Assembly: GCA_002159155.1 (NCBI GenBank)
Contig: LZRQ01000134.1
Location: 1-9,603, forward strand
Source: Firmicutes bacterium ZCTH02-B6
Lineage (GTDB): Bacteria > Bacillota > Limnochordia > Limnochordales > ZCTH02-B6
Reading direction: 5' to 3'
Length of the DNA stretch: 9,603 bases
The notes under the pieces are model-generated. The model searched no databases. It saw only the letters and a list, made by a program, of their open reading frames with translations, and was not told the origin of the DNA. This document shows, piece after piece, positions 1 to 7,015 of the stretch. Positions within the stretch are counted from its first letter, which is position 1, and each line of letters opens with the position of its first letter. Position numbers and translations under genes: made by a program.

Positions 1-21
1 CCGGACGGTTACCCGAGCCAT
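1..21 (-). CDS. 5' end of a gene leaving the window, possibly a LacI-family regulator (partial)
   Basis: Seven codons are visible, from an ATG at 21-19 to the window edge: MARVTVR. A purine-rich GGGGGAG lies at 40-34 on the minus strand, 12 bases before the ATG, which is long but usable spacing. The peptide resembles the first residues of many LacI/GalR repressors, where the sequence leads straight into the helix-turn-helix. A GAAAACGTTTTC palindrome lies about 110 bases upstream, similar to the one before the complete LacI-type gene in this window. That supports an autoregulated regulator, but seven residues cannot prove a family. Any other protein starting this way remains possible. Confidence 0.35.
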
Positions 22-132
22 GCCGTGTTTCAACTCCCCCGCCCGAGCCCCGACGGCTCGGACTTGACTGGCCTGTCCACGGCTACGCCACCGCAACACC
101 GGCGAGCAGCGAGATGGATTCTGAAAATCTCT

Positions 133-148
133 CCGAAAACGTTTTCAG
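133..148 (-). promoter_or_regulatory. LacI-type operator, copy 1
   Basis: The minus strand reads CTGAAAACGTTTTCGG, with a perfect 12-base palindrome GAAAACGTTTTC at 135-146. The central CG and A/T-rich arms are typical of LacI/GalR-family operators and also resemble CcpA cre sites. A TTGACG hexamer at 158-153 (minus) could be a -35 box just upstream, but no good -10 box follows at 16-18 bases. No plus-strand gene lies downstream for 2.5 kb, so the likely target is the minus-strand gene starting at 21. The outer arm TTTTCAG at 142-148 also pairs with CTGAAAA at 121-127. Confidence 0.6.
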
Positions 149-159
149 AACCCGTCAAG

Positions 160-195
160 GCGGCTGCCCCCGTTGCAGGATTTCGAGGCAGCCGC
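160..195. repeat. Inverted repeat, 9-base perfect arms
   Basis: GCGGCTGCC at 160-168 is mirrored by GGCAGCCGC at 187-195 around an 18-base loop. It lies between the end of the aldo/keto reductase gene and the operator at 133-148, so it could form a hairpin ending the minus-strand rlmI/reductase transcript. No T-run follows on either strand, so it is not a standard intrinsic terminator. A role in termination or mRNA stability is inference. Confidence 0.5.
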
Positions 196-253
196 ACCCG
201 TTCCTCTTAGGAAACGACTGGTCGGGACGTTCCTCGAAAACTCAGGGCATTCG

Positions 254-1237
254 TCAATACGCGCCGCGGATGTGCTGGTGCACTTCCTCCCGGTAAAACC
301 GCTCCAGCCGGGCAAGCTCCTCTTGGTCGAAAGGCCGCGCTTCGAGCGCCATCAGGTTTTGCTCTACCTGGCGGGCGTTTTTGAACCCGGGGATAACGCA
401 GCTCACCGCATCGAAGCTCAAAATCCACCGCAACGCCGCCGCGGCCATGCTGGGGCGGCCGTCGGCAATCCAGCGCAGTTTGTCCGCCAGCTCCACCCCG
501 GTTTCAAACGGAAGTCCGGCGAAGGTTTCTCCCACGTTGAAGTACTGCCCGTCCCGGTTGTAGTTGCGGTGATCGTCAGGCGGGAACGTGGTGTCCTTGG
601 TGAATTTGCCGGTCAGCAAGCCGCTGGCTAAAGGCAAGCGCGCGAGGATCCCCACGCCCTGCGCCTGCGCCTTCGGGAACAGTTCCTCCAGCGGCTTCTG
701 CCGGAAGATGTTGAAGATAACCTGGAGCACCCGCACTCCTGGATACTGGAGAGCCGTCAGGCCCTCTTCTACGGTTTCTACGCTGACGCCGTAAAAGCGG
801 ATCTTGCCCTCCTGCTGCAGCCGGTCCAGGACCTCAAACACGTCGCCCTGTTTAATGATCTCGTGAGGCGGGCAGTGAATCTGGTACAAATCGATGCGCT
901 CGCGGCCGAGCCGCTTCAGGCTGGCCTCGCACAGGCGCCGCACCGTGCGCTCGGAGTACGTTTCCGGGTCGTAGATGTTCTCCGAGCGACAGAACTTGGT
1001 GGCGATGTAGATCTCGTCCTCGCGGCCTTTCGTGGCCTCCCGAAGGAGCTCTTCGCTCCGGCCATCACCGTAGATATCGGCTGTGTCGAAAAAATTGACG
1101 CCGGCGTCAATGGCCCGGTGCAACCCCCGCAGCGCCTCGTTCCTGTCGACCGGCCCCCATGCGCTGCCAATGGCCCACGTGCCGAAGCTGACGGCGCTCA
1201 CCATGAGCCCCGAATTGCCCAACGGGCGGTATTCCAT
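254..1237 (-). CDS. Aldo/keto reductase
   Basis: This is a soluble NAD(P)H-dependent oxidoreductase of the aldo/keto reductase superfamily, expected to reduce carbonyl groups of small aldehydes or ketones. It has 327 residues, the normal size for the (beta/alpha)8 barrel. The N-terminus MEYRPLGNSGLMVSAVSFGTW is typical. The catalytic tetrad is visible as D51 and Y56 (in FFDTADIYGDGRSEE), K81 (IATKF) and H121 (LYQIH). The C-terminal cofactor loop IPGFKNARQVEQNL is present near residue 285. The ATG at 1237 is chosen because GGGAGGGGAG lies at 1254-1245 with a 7-base spacer; the frame stays open to 1276 without a better site. It starts 42 bases after the rlmI stop on the same strand, so co-transcription is likely. 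The sequence does not show the substrate. Confidence 0.93.
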   Translation of the reverse strand: MEYRPLGNSGLMVSAVSFGTWAIGSAWGPVDRNEALRGLHRAIDAGVNFFDTADIYGDGRSEELLREATKGREDEIYIATKFCRSENIYDPETYSERTVRRLCEASLKRLGRERIDLYQIHCPPHEIIKQGDVFEVLDRLQQEGKIRFYGVSVETVEEGLTALQYPGVRVLQVIFNIFRQKPLEELFPKAQAQGVGILARLPLASGLLTGKFTKDTTFPPDDHRNYNRDGQYFNVGETFAGLPFETGVELADKLRWIADGRPSMAAAALRWILSFDAVSCVIPGFKNARQVEQNLMALEARPFDQEELARLERFYREEVHQHIRGAY

Positions 1238-1279
1238 ACCGGTTCTCCCCTCCCGGCCGGGAAGCCCGGCCTGCATGTT

Positions 1280-2455
1280 TTATAACGCCTCGCAAATCAA
1301 GCACTTGAGGTATGACGTCTCCGGCACACCGGCCAGGACCGGGTGATCCTTGGCCTGGCCCCGCCACTCGACGAGCCGCAGCGGGCGGCGGGCGTCGGAA
1401 GCGGCTTCCAACACCAGGTCGTAAAACGCGTCCGCCGGCATGTGGTGCGAACAGGAGCAGGTGACGAGGAATCCGCCGGGGCGCAGAAGCTTGATGCCCC
1501 GAAGGTTGATCTCCTTGTACCCGCGCCGGGCCGCCGCGAAGTGGGCTTTGCTTTTGGCGAACGCAGGCGGATCCAGGATCACCACATCGAACCGCTCACC
1601 GGAGCGCTCCAGCTCCCGGAGGAAATCGAACGCGTTGGCTTCCACAAAGCGAACTGCGTCGGCGAAACCGTTGCGGGCGGCGTTGCGGCGTGCCGTTTCC
1701 AGGGCTTGAGCAGAGCTGTCCACCCCCAGCACCGCCCGGGCTCCGTAGTGCAATGCGTGTATGGAGAAGGGGCCGTTGTGGCAGAAAACGTCCAGCACGC
1801 GCGCCCCGTCGACCAGCGGGGCGAGGGCTTGGCGGTTCTCTTTCTGGTCCAAGAAGTAGCCCGTCTTTTGGCCTGTTGCTACGTCCACCTCGAAGGCCAA
1901 GCCGTTCTCCCGGATGACCATCGGCTGAGGCGGGAGCTCTCCCCATAGCAACCCCGTGCGCGGCTCCAACCCCTCGTATTTGCGGCTCGGTACATCGCTG
2001 CGCTCGTAGATGGCGCGCGGTCGCTCAAGTTCGGCAAGGACCCGTACGATCTGCTCCCGCCTCACGTCCATCCCCAACGTAAGAAACTGGACGACCAAAA
2101 CGTCTTCGTACTTGTCCACGATCAAGCCCGGGAGCCGATCGCCTTCGGAGTACACCAGCCGGTAGGAGGTGGCGCCGGGCATAAAGCGCGCCCGCCACTC
2201 CCGCGCCCTCCGGATCCGTTCCGCAAAAAAGGCGTCGTCAATGGGCTCGTCGCTACGACTCAGCAGGCGGATAACGATTTGGGAGTGAGGGTTGTAATAG
2301 CCCCGGCCCAGCCATTCGCCGTTGGCCGCGCACACATCCACGATGTCGCCTGGAGACGGTTCGCCTTCCACCTCGGCCACATTGCCCAGGTAAACCCACA
2401 GGTGCCCCGAAACAATGCGTTGTTCATGATTCCGCTTGAGGGTTGTCCGTGCCAA
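1280..2455 (-). CDS. rlmI: RlmI-like 23S rRNA (cytosine-C5) methyltransferase
   Basis: This is a SAM-dependent methyltransferase of the RlmI family, which in E. coli makes m5C1962 in 23S rRNA; the exact target here is inferred. It has 391 residues, close to the family's usual 390-400. An N-terminal PUA-like RNA-binding part (about residues 1-75, with SGHLWVYLGNV) is followed by a central segment carrying GQKTGYFLDQ (195-204). The Rossmann core shows SAM motif I VLDVFCHNGPFS (220-231), an acidic GVD at 244-246, the DPPAF motif (295-299) and the catalytic-cysteine region TCSCSHH (332-338; C333 or C335). It ends SYLKCLICEAL, as relatives do. The start is TTG, supported by GAGGAG at 2470-2465 with a 9-base spacer. 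It is the first gene of a probable two-gene minus-strand unit with the aldo/keto reductase. Confidence 0.9.
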   Translation of the reverse strand: MARTTLKRNHEQRIVSGHLWVYLGNVAEVEGEPSPGDIVDVCAANGEWLGRGYYNPHSQIVIRLLSRSDEPIDDAFFAERIRRAREWRARFMPGATSYRLVYSEGDRLPGLIVDKYEDVLVVQFLTLGMDVRREQIVRVLAELERPRAIYERSDVPSRKYEGLEPRTGLLWGELPPQPMVIRENGLAFEVDVATGQKTGYFLDQKENRQALAPLVDGARVLDVFCHNGPFSIHALHYGARAVLGVDSSAQALETARRNAARNGFADAVRFVEANAFDFLRELERSGERFDVVILDPPAFAKSKAHFAAARRGYKEINLRGIKLLRPGGFLVTCSCSHHMPADAFYDLVLEAASDARRPLRLVEWRGQAKDHPVLAGVPETSYLKCLICEAL

Positions 2456-2464
2456 CTTGTCCAG

Positions 2465-2470
2465 CTCCTC
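2465..2470 (-). promoter_or_regulatory. Ribosome binding site fixing the TTG start of rlmI
   Basis: GAGGAG on the minus strand lies 9 bases before TTG at 2455-2453. No ATG or GTG with comparable spacing precedes the conserved N-terminus, so the TTG start is favoured. Confidence 0.7.
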
Positions 2471-2523
2471 GCGCCCGGTCCCAGTCTAGGTATTCGGGAT
2501 ACGCAACTGGAATCCCCTACCTT

Positions 2524-2553
2524 TTTATCTTTACCCCGGCTGTCCGCAGCCAA
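2524..2553 (-). promoter_or_regulatory. Candidate promoter for the rlmI/reductase unit
   Basis: On the minus strand TTGGCT (2553-2548) and GATAAA (2529-2524) are separated by 18 bases, each matching the sigma-A consensus at 4 of 6 positions. It is about 70 bases before the rlmI start. A small hairpin, GGCTG-TCCG-CAGCC at 2538-2551, falls in the spacer. The match is modest. The rest of the 2471-2639 gap shows no convincing plus-strand promoter for the gene at 2640. Confidence 0.3.
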
Positions 2554-2639
2554 CTATTCGGTAAAGTAGAACAGCCAAACAGGAAACAGATGGCAAACCG
2601 TGAATTAACTATGCTCCAGAAAGCGAGGAACACAGTGGG

Positions 2640-3740
2640 ATGGAGCAAAGTTACACCGATCGCCTCCTCGTCCAATCCCTCGAACGTTCAATACAAGACC
2701 TCGTGCGACTGCAAAAGCGACTGGCCGACGCGAATGTGGACCTTGGCAATTTGGACAAGACACAGTTAGGCTCTATTCCGTCTCAACTCGATGTCTGGGA
2801 CTATGTGGGCTCCCTTATTTACGGTTTGCTAGGCGCGGCGCTCAGCACGCGAAACCAGCTGCGCGACTTTCTCGACACAGTCCACTCGGACGCAAGCGCA
2901 GAACACCCCAGGTCCACCCTGGGCGCCATCTTGCATCACTATCAGGACGATATCGACAAAGTGCCGCTAAACGGCCAACGCGTCTTTCTGGACCGGAGCG
3001 GTCAACAAGCCCGGGTCGATTTTCATCGTTTGCTGCGAGGTCATGACCCGTTCTCACTTTCGGCTGATAACCCTTTCCTCGTGCTGACCACACAACCGAA
3101 GTACGGCATCATTAAGGGCGTCATTCAGGTGTTTCGCCACCTCGCGGCCGATACTTTCTCTAAGCAAGGTCTACCCATTCCGTTTCACTCCTTTTTTGAC
3201 TATCGCACCGACGACGGCAAGCTGAGCAACTGGCTTATCTACATCGCGGAGCGAACCAAGCAAACGACGGGCGCCGACCTGCGCGCCAACGAGGTCTTTT
3301 CGCACCTGTTCAGTCTCAAGGTTCAGGACATCTTGAGCACTGGACTGACGTGGGCACTCTGCGAAGCGCACATCCGCGCCCGCTCCATAGACGACGAGAT
3401 CCGGGCCACCCAAATTCGAGTCGTCGGGTACTCGTCTACCTTCTTGTCGCAGGTTGTCATCGGCATGGTACGCACTGGCGGCGTCCCGATGATCAACTGG
3501 CCCACTCTGACGCTGCTGTTGAAAGAGCTATATAAGTTCTTCCGACTGAACCGGCGGGAGATTCGCCGTCTCGAAGCGGTTACGGAAGATCTGTGTCAAA
3601 AAAACCTCGCATTGGAAGCGGCGGTCCTTCAAACCGGTCGCGCGCTACCCACCTTGTCGACCGGTGCGGACTACATCCGCGAGCTCGAGAGGGGATATGC
3701 CAATATCGATAGTTTGACGGACATATTCGAGGAAAGGTGA
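2640..3740 (+). CDS. Unknown protein, first gene of a three-gene cassette
   Basis: I do not recognise this 366-residue protein as a named family. The ATG has GAGGAA at 2625-2630 with a 9-base spacer. The N-terminus (about 5-33) and the segment 296-333 look like amphipathic helices able to form coiled coils. The middle is rich in possible metal or catalytic residues: DFHRLLRGHD (H129, R130, H135, D136), then FRHLAADTFSKQGLPIP (H167, D171) and H183. The HR-x4-HD and HxxxD spacing loosely recalls the HRGxTHS and HxxxD motifs of YdjM/DUF457-type membrane-linked metal hydrolases, but the resemblance is to short motifs only. No signal peptide is seen, and no unambiguous membrane span, although 54-69 and 262-280 are moderately hydrophobic. 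The stop overlaps the next gene at GTGA, indicating translational coupling. GC is lower than in the flanking genes. A role in defence, membrane stress or a mobile element is possible, but none is shown. Confidence 0.85.
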   Translation: MEQSYTDRLLVQSLERSIQDLVRLQKRLADANVDLGNLDKTQLGSIPSQLDVWDYVGSLIYGLLGAALSTRNQLRDFLDTVHSDASAEHPRSTLGAILHHYQDDIDKVPLNGQRVFLDRSGQQARVDFHRLLRGHDPFSLSADNPFLVLTTQPKYGIIKGVIQVFRHLAADTFSKQGLPIPFHSFFDYRTDDGKLSNWLIYIAERTKQTTGADLRANEVFSHLFSLKVQDILSTGLTWALCEAHIRARSIDDEIRATQIRVVGYSSTFLSQVVIGMVRTGGVPMINWPTLTLLLKELYKFFRLNRREIRRLEAVTEDLCQKNLALEAAVLQTGRALPTLSTGADYIRELERGYANIDSLTDIFEER

Positions 3741-4252
3741 GTGACTCGGTGCCAATACCCCTGATCCCCGTCCTTCTTGGGACGCTTGGCGGAGTAGTTG
3801 CCGGCGCCCTGTTGCGACAACCAGAGATCAACCGGCTCCGCAAGCAGGTGCAAATCCTACAGGCCGAGATTCAGCGGCTGCAGGCGCTGGTCGAAGAACA
3901 AAATCGCCAAATCCAGGAACTCACGGTGAGATATAAGACCCTTAAGGCTTGGAGCTTTGTTGAAAAGGCAAAGCAGCGGGCTCGACTCGAAGGTGCTGTC
4001 ATGCACCAATGGGCCTTTAAGGAATACGTGGAACTGCTCTGCGCACAGGCTAGTGAAAGACCACTCTCGGAGGAAGAAAGGGCGTTCTTCAACGCCTATG
4101 AGAATTTGCTCGCCGGGTTACACGGTGACAAGGATGAGCGTCTCATCATTCGCAATTACATCCGTTCCAAGTACCGTCACGAGATCGAACGGCTTGTCAC
4201 CGTCGACGCATCTAGGTTGGTCGCATCCGTGGAGGCGGTGAATGTTGCGTAA
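3737..4252 (+). CDS. Membrane-anchored coiled-coil protein of unknown function
   Basis: This protein has 171 residues. A hydrophobic, glycine-bearing segment at about 7-26 (IPLIPVLLGTLGGVVAGALL) looks like a single N-terminal membrane anchor. It runs directly into a long heptad-patterned helix at about 30-70 (INRLRKQVQILQAEIQRLQ and on), a probable coiled coil. Residues 75-160 form a charged, helical soluble part with no catalytic motif I recognise. Positive residues just after the membrane segment suggest a cytoplasmic C-terminus. The start is uncertain. GTG at 3737 overlaps the previous stop by 4 bases but has only a very close GAGG. In-frame GTG at 3749 has AAGGTGA 8 bases upstream and would remove four residues. 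The gene overlaps the next one by 11 bases. It probably forms a membrane scaffold with its two neighbours. Confidence 0.83.
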   Translation: MSDSVPIPLIPVLLGTLGGVVAGALLRQPEINRLRKQVQILQAEIQRLQALVEEQNRQIQELTVRYKTLKAWSFVEKAKQRARLEGAVMHQWAFKEYVELLCAQASERPLSEEERAFFNAYENLLAGLHGDKDERLIIRNYIRSKYRHEIERLVTVDASRLVASVEAVNVA

Positions 4253-4475
4253 CGTGATACTGTACCTGGTCAGCCTCGTGAAGTACTTGCTGGTAAGCGT
4301 TATCGTCGGCCTAATCGTGATGCACTTCTGGCCGGTTCCCGGCTTGTTCGTACTTGGACTCATGGTGCTCGGTTCGTTCGCAGCCGCCAAAGACGACACC
4401 AGGAAGCATATCCTCATGGAGGAACTGCAAGGGTTTGATGAACAGTTGCGTATGACCATCCGCAACTTGCAGTAG
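4242..4475 (+). CDS. Small two-helix membrane protein, third gene of the cassette
   Basis: This protein has 77 residues. Two hydrophobic segments, about 5-27 (VILYLVSLVKYLLVSVIVGL) and 32-49 (VPGLFVLGLMVLGSFAAA), are joined by a short turn HFWP and predict a membrane hairpin. A charged helical tail follows (DDTRKHILMEELQGFDEQLR). The ATG at 4242 has GGAGG at 4231-4235 with a 6-base spacer, inside the end of the upstream gene. The 11-base overlap makes it part of the same operon. No family is recognised. Small proteins of this shape often act as membrane partners or effectors, but that is inference. It ends 44 bases before the convergent UvrA-like gene, and I see no clear terminator in that gap. 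Confidence 0.8.
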   Translation: MLRNVILYLVSLVKYLLVSVIVGLIVMHFWPVPGLFVLGLMVLGSFAAAKDDTRKHILMEELQGFDEQLRMTIRNLQ

Positions 4476-4519
4476 GTACCCCCACGGTTCCTCCCCGTCG
4501 AACAGGGCCGTTTGGACGC

Positions 4520-6895
4520 TTACGCGCGGACGTAGTCCGCCAAGTACTTCCCGGTAATGGTAGCGCCATCGGCCACCAGTTCCGCCGGCGGGCCGGTGAA
4601 GACGACTCGTCCACCGTCATGGCCGGCCCCCGGCCCGAGGTCGATGATCCAGTCGGCATGCGCCATCACCGCGAGGTGATGCTCGATGACGATCACCGTC
4701 TTGCCCGAGTCCACCAACCGGTCCAGCAGGCCGAGCAGTTGCTCCACGTCTGCGAGGTGCAGCCCCGTCGTCGGCTCATCCAGCACGTAGATGTCGCCCG
4801 GCTCTCCCATATGGGCGGCCAGCTTAAGGCGCTGCCGCTCGCCGCCCGACAGCGTGGTCAGGGGCTGGCCGAGCTTAAGATACCCGAGCCCCACGTCGGA
4901 CAGACGCTTGAGGATCTCCACCGCTGCCGGCGTCCGGGCATCGCCTTGGCTGAAAAATTCCTTGGCCTCATGGACCGACATGGCCATGACCTCACTGATG
5001 TCCCGCCCACCCAGCTTGTACTGGAGCACCGCGGGCTGGAAACCCTTGCCCCCGCAGTCCTCGCATAGGGTGGCGACGCCGGCCGCTGTCATCAGGTCCA
5101 TGTGGGTGAAGCCGCTACCGTTGCAGGTAGGGCAAGCGCCCTCGGAGTTGGCGCTGAAAAACGCCGGCTTCACCCCGTTGGCCTTGGCAAACGCCTTGCG
5201 GATGTGGTCGAGCACACCTGTGTAGGTGGCCGGGTTACTGCGCCGGGAGCCGCGGATAGGGCTCTGATCGATGGCGACGACGCCAGGCCGCGGCGAAACC
5301 GAGCCGTGAATAAGCGAACTCTTGCCCGAGCCCGCTACGCCCGTCACCGCGACGAGCACGCCCAAGGGAATGTCCACGTCCACGTTTCTTAGGTTGTTGG
5401 TGTTGGCCCCCCGCACCTCGAGCCATCCCTTAGGCTGCCTCACCGCCGGTTTCAACGAAGCCCGATAGTCCATGTACTGGCCGGTCAGCGTGCCACTCTT
5501 GCGCAAACCATCAACAGGGCCCACGTAGCACACTCGCCCGCCCGCCTCCCCGGCGCCGGGGCCGAGGTCTACCACGTGGTCGGCGATGGCGATCACCTCG
5601 GGTTTGTGCTCGACGACCAGCACCGTATTGCCCTTGTCCCGCAAGCGCAAGAGCAGCCGGTTCACGCGCTGCACGTCGTGGGGGTGCAGCCCGGCCGTCG
5701 GTTCGTCAAACACGTAGGTGATGTCCGTCAAGGCAGAGCCGAGCTGTCGCACCATCTTGACCCGCTGCGCCTCGCCGCCCGACAAGGTGCCCGTCGGCCG
5801 GTCGAGACTCAAGTACCCGAGCCCCAGCTCGACGAAAGAGTCGAGCACCTGCTGCAGTTGCTGGACCAACGGCGCCACGGAGGGCTCGTTGAGTTCGCGC
5901 ACCCACTCGGCTAAGTCGCTTACCTGCATCGCGCAGACTTCGGCGATGTTGAGCCCGCGGATCCGTGGGGACCGAGCCCGCTCATTGAGTCGGGTGCCTT
6001 CGCAATCGGGACACTTCTTGAAGGTGACCGCCCGCTCCACGAAAGCACGGATGTGAGGCTGCATGGCCTCCACGTCCTTGTTCAGGAACGACTTGCGGAT
6101 GCGCGGTACAAGCCCTTCGTAGGTGATATTGATCCCGTTGATCTTGATCTTGGTGGCGTCCCGGTACAGCAAGTCGTGCAGTTCGGTTTCGGTGTAGTCG
6201 CGGATCGGCTTGTCCGGATCAAAGAAGCCGGATTCGGTAAAGTAGCGCACCGACCAGCCGCCCGCCGAGTAGCCGGGGACAGTGATGGCCCCTTCGTTGA
6301 GCGACTTGTCGAAGTCCAAGAGTTGGTGCACGTCGATGTCGGTCACTTGACCGGTGCCTTCGCAGCGAGGGCACATGCCGCCGTGGACGGCGAACGTCTT
6401 CGTCACGGTTTCCCCGCTGCCCCGCTCGATGGTCATGGAACCTTTCGCCTGGACCGACGGGACGTTAAACGAAAACGCGTTGGGCGGGCCGATGTAGGGC
6501 TCCCCCAACCGGCTGAACAGGATGCGCAAGAGCGCATGGGCGTCGGTGGCCGTGCCCACCGTGGAACGGATGTTGGCGCCAAGCGGCTCCTGGTCCACGA
6601 CGATGGCGGGAGTGAGGCCGCTCAAGAGATCGACCTCGGGCCGGGCGATGCTGGGCATGAACCCTTGCACGAATACGCTGTATGTCTCGTTGATGAGCCG
6701 CTGCGACTCCGCGGCGATGGTGTCAAAGACCAGCGAGCTTTTGCCCGAGCCGGACACGCCCGTGAATACGGTCAGCTTCCGCTTTGGGATTTCGACGGTG
6801 ATGCTCTTGAGGTTGTTTTCCCGGGCCCCAACCACGCGGATTACGTCGTGGCTCTCGGGCGTCCGGCGGTCGTCTGCGGCCGTCGTCCGGCTCAT
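4520..6895 (-). CDS. UvrA-family ABC ATPase lacking the UvrB-binding region (UvrA2-like)
   Basis: This protein has 791 residues, against about 940 for canonical UvrA. It has two ABC modules: Walker A GVSGSGKS (46-53), signature LSGGEAQR (371-378) and Walker B VFDEPTAGLH (395-404); then Walker A GVAGSGKSS (519-527), signature LSGGERQR (682-689) and Walker B VLDEPTTGLH (704-713). Cysteine pairs at 175/178, 295/298, 588/591 and 611/614 suggest zinc sites, the last two pairs matching the UvrA C-terminal zinc module. The segment after TVGTATDAHALLRILFSRLG jumps to PPNAFSFNVPS without the CPxCG-bearing UvrB-binding domain. Such paralogues (UvrA2, DrrC-like) are linked to tolerance of DNA-binding drugs or lesions rather than classical UvrABC repair. 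The ATG at 6895 has GAGGGGG at 6908-6902 with a 6-base spacer and sits about 40 bases from the expected transcription start. It appears to be monocistronic. Confidence 0.92.
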   Translation of the reverse strand: MSRTTAADDRRTPESHDVIRVVGARENNLKSITVEIPKRKLTVFTGVSGSGKSSLVFDTIAAESQRLINETYSVFVQGFMPSIARPEVDLLSGLTPAIVVDQEPLGANIRSTVGTATDAHALLRILFSRLGEPYIGPPNAFSFNVPSVQAKGSMTIERGSGETVTKTFAVHGGMCPRCEGTGQVTDIDVHQLLDFDKSLNEGAITVPGYSAGGWSVRYFTESGFFDPDKPIRDYTETELHDLLYRDATKIKINGINITYEGLVPRIRKSFLNKDVEAMQPHIRAFVERAVTFKKCPDCEGTRLNERARSPRIRGLNIAEVCAMQVSDLAEWVRELNEPSVAPLVQQLQQVLDSFVELGLGYLSLDRPTGTLSGGEAQRVKMVRQLGSALTDITYVFDEPTAGLHPHDVQRVNRLLLRLRDKGNTVLVVEHKPEVIAIADHVVDLGPGAGEAGGRVCYVGPVDGLRKSGTLTGQYMDYRASLKPAVRQPKGWLEVRGANTNNLRNVDVDIPLGVLVAVTGVAGSGKSSLIHGSVSPRPGVVAIDQSPIRGSRRSNPATYTGVLDHIRKAFAKANGVKPAFFSANSEGACPTCNGSGFTHMDLMTAAGVATLCEDCGGKGFQPAVLQYKLGGRDISEVMAMSVHEAKEFFSQGDARTPAAVEILKRLSDVGLGYLKLGQPLTTLSGGERQRLKLAAHMGEPGDIYVLDEPTTGLHLADVEQLLGLLDRLVDSGKTVIVIEHHLAVMAHADWIIDLGPGAGHDGGRVVFTGPPAELVADGATITGKYLADYVRA

Positions 6896-6943
6896 GGGCA
6901 GCCCCCTCGGGTTCTGGCTCGAGCGCAACAGCTCGGCACAGCT

Positions 6944-6972
6944 ATTCTCGGGGCTGCAGCGGCATCTGTCAA
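6944..6972 (-). promoter_or_regulatory. Promoter of the UvrA-like gene
   Basis: On the minus strand a perfect TTGACA (6972-6967) is followed after 17 bases by GAGAAT (6949-6944), 4 of 6 to TATAAT. Transcription should begin near 6937. A TTG at 6928 would then have a leader of only about 9 bases and no ribosome site, which supports translation from 6895. No LacI-type operator is seen here. Confidence 0.65.
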
Positions 6973-7015
6973 CACTGGCCGGGAAGCTGGTGGCCTATCG
7001 TGGTTCCTGGGAAAG

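Noticed and set aside
863..1285. Plus-strand open frame opposite the aldo/keto reductase
   Set aside because: It is a mirror of a gene with an intact catalytic tetrad, with no family resemblance of its own.
2443..2769. Plus-strand open frame overlapping the start of the 366-residue gene
   Set aside because: It starts inside rlmI on the opposite strand and ends within the next gene in another frame, and it shows no recognisable motif.
4476..4519. Intrinsic terminator between the convergent cassette and UvrA-like gene
   Set aside because: Only an imperfect pairing around 4494-4511 is visible, with no T-run on either strand.
6896..6928. TTG start at 6928 for the UvrA-like gene
   Set aside because: It is only about 9 bases after the predicted transcription start and has no ribosome site, while the ATG at 6895 has both.
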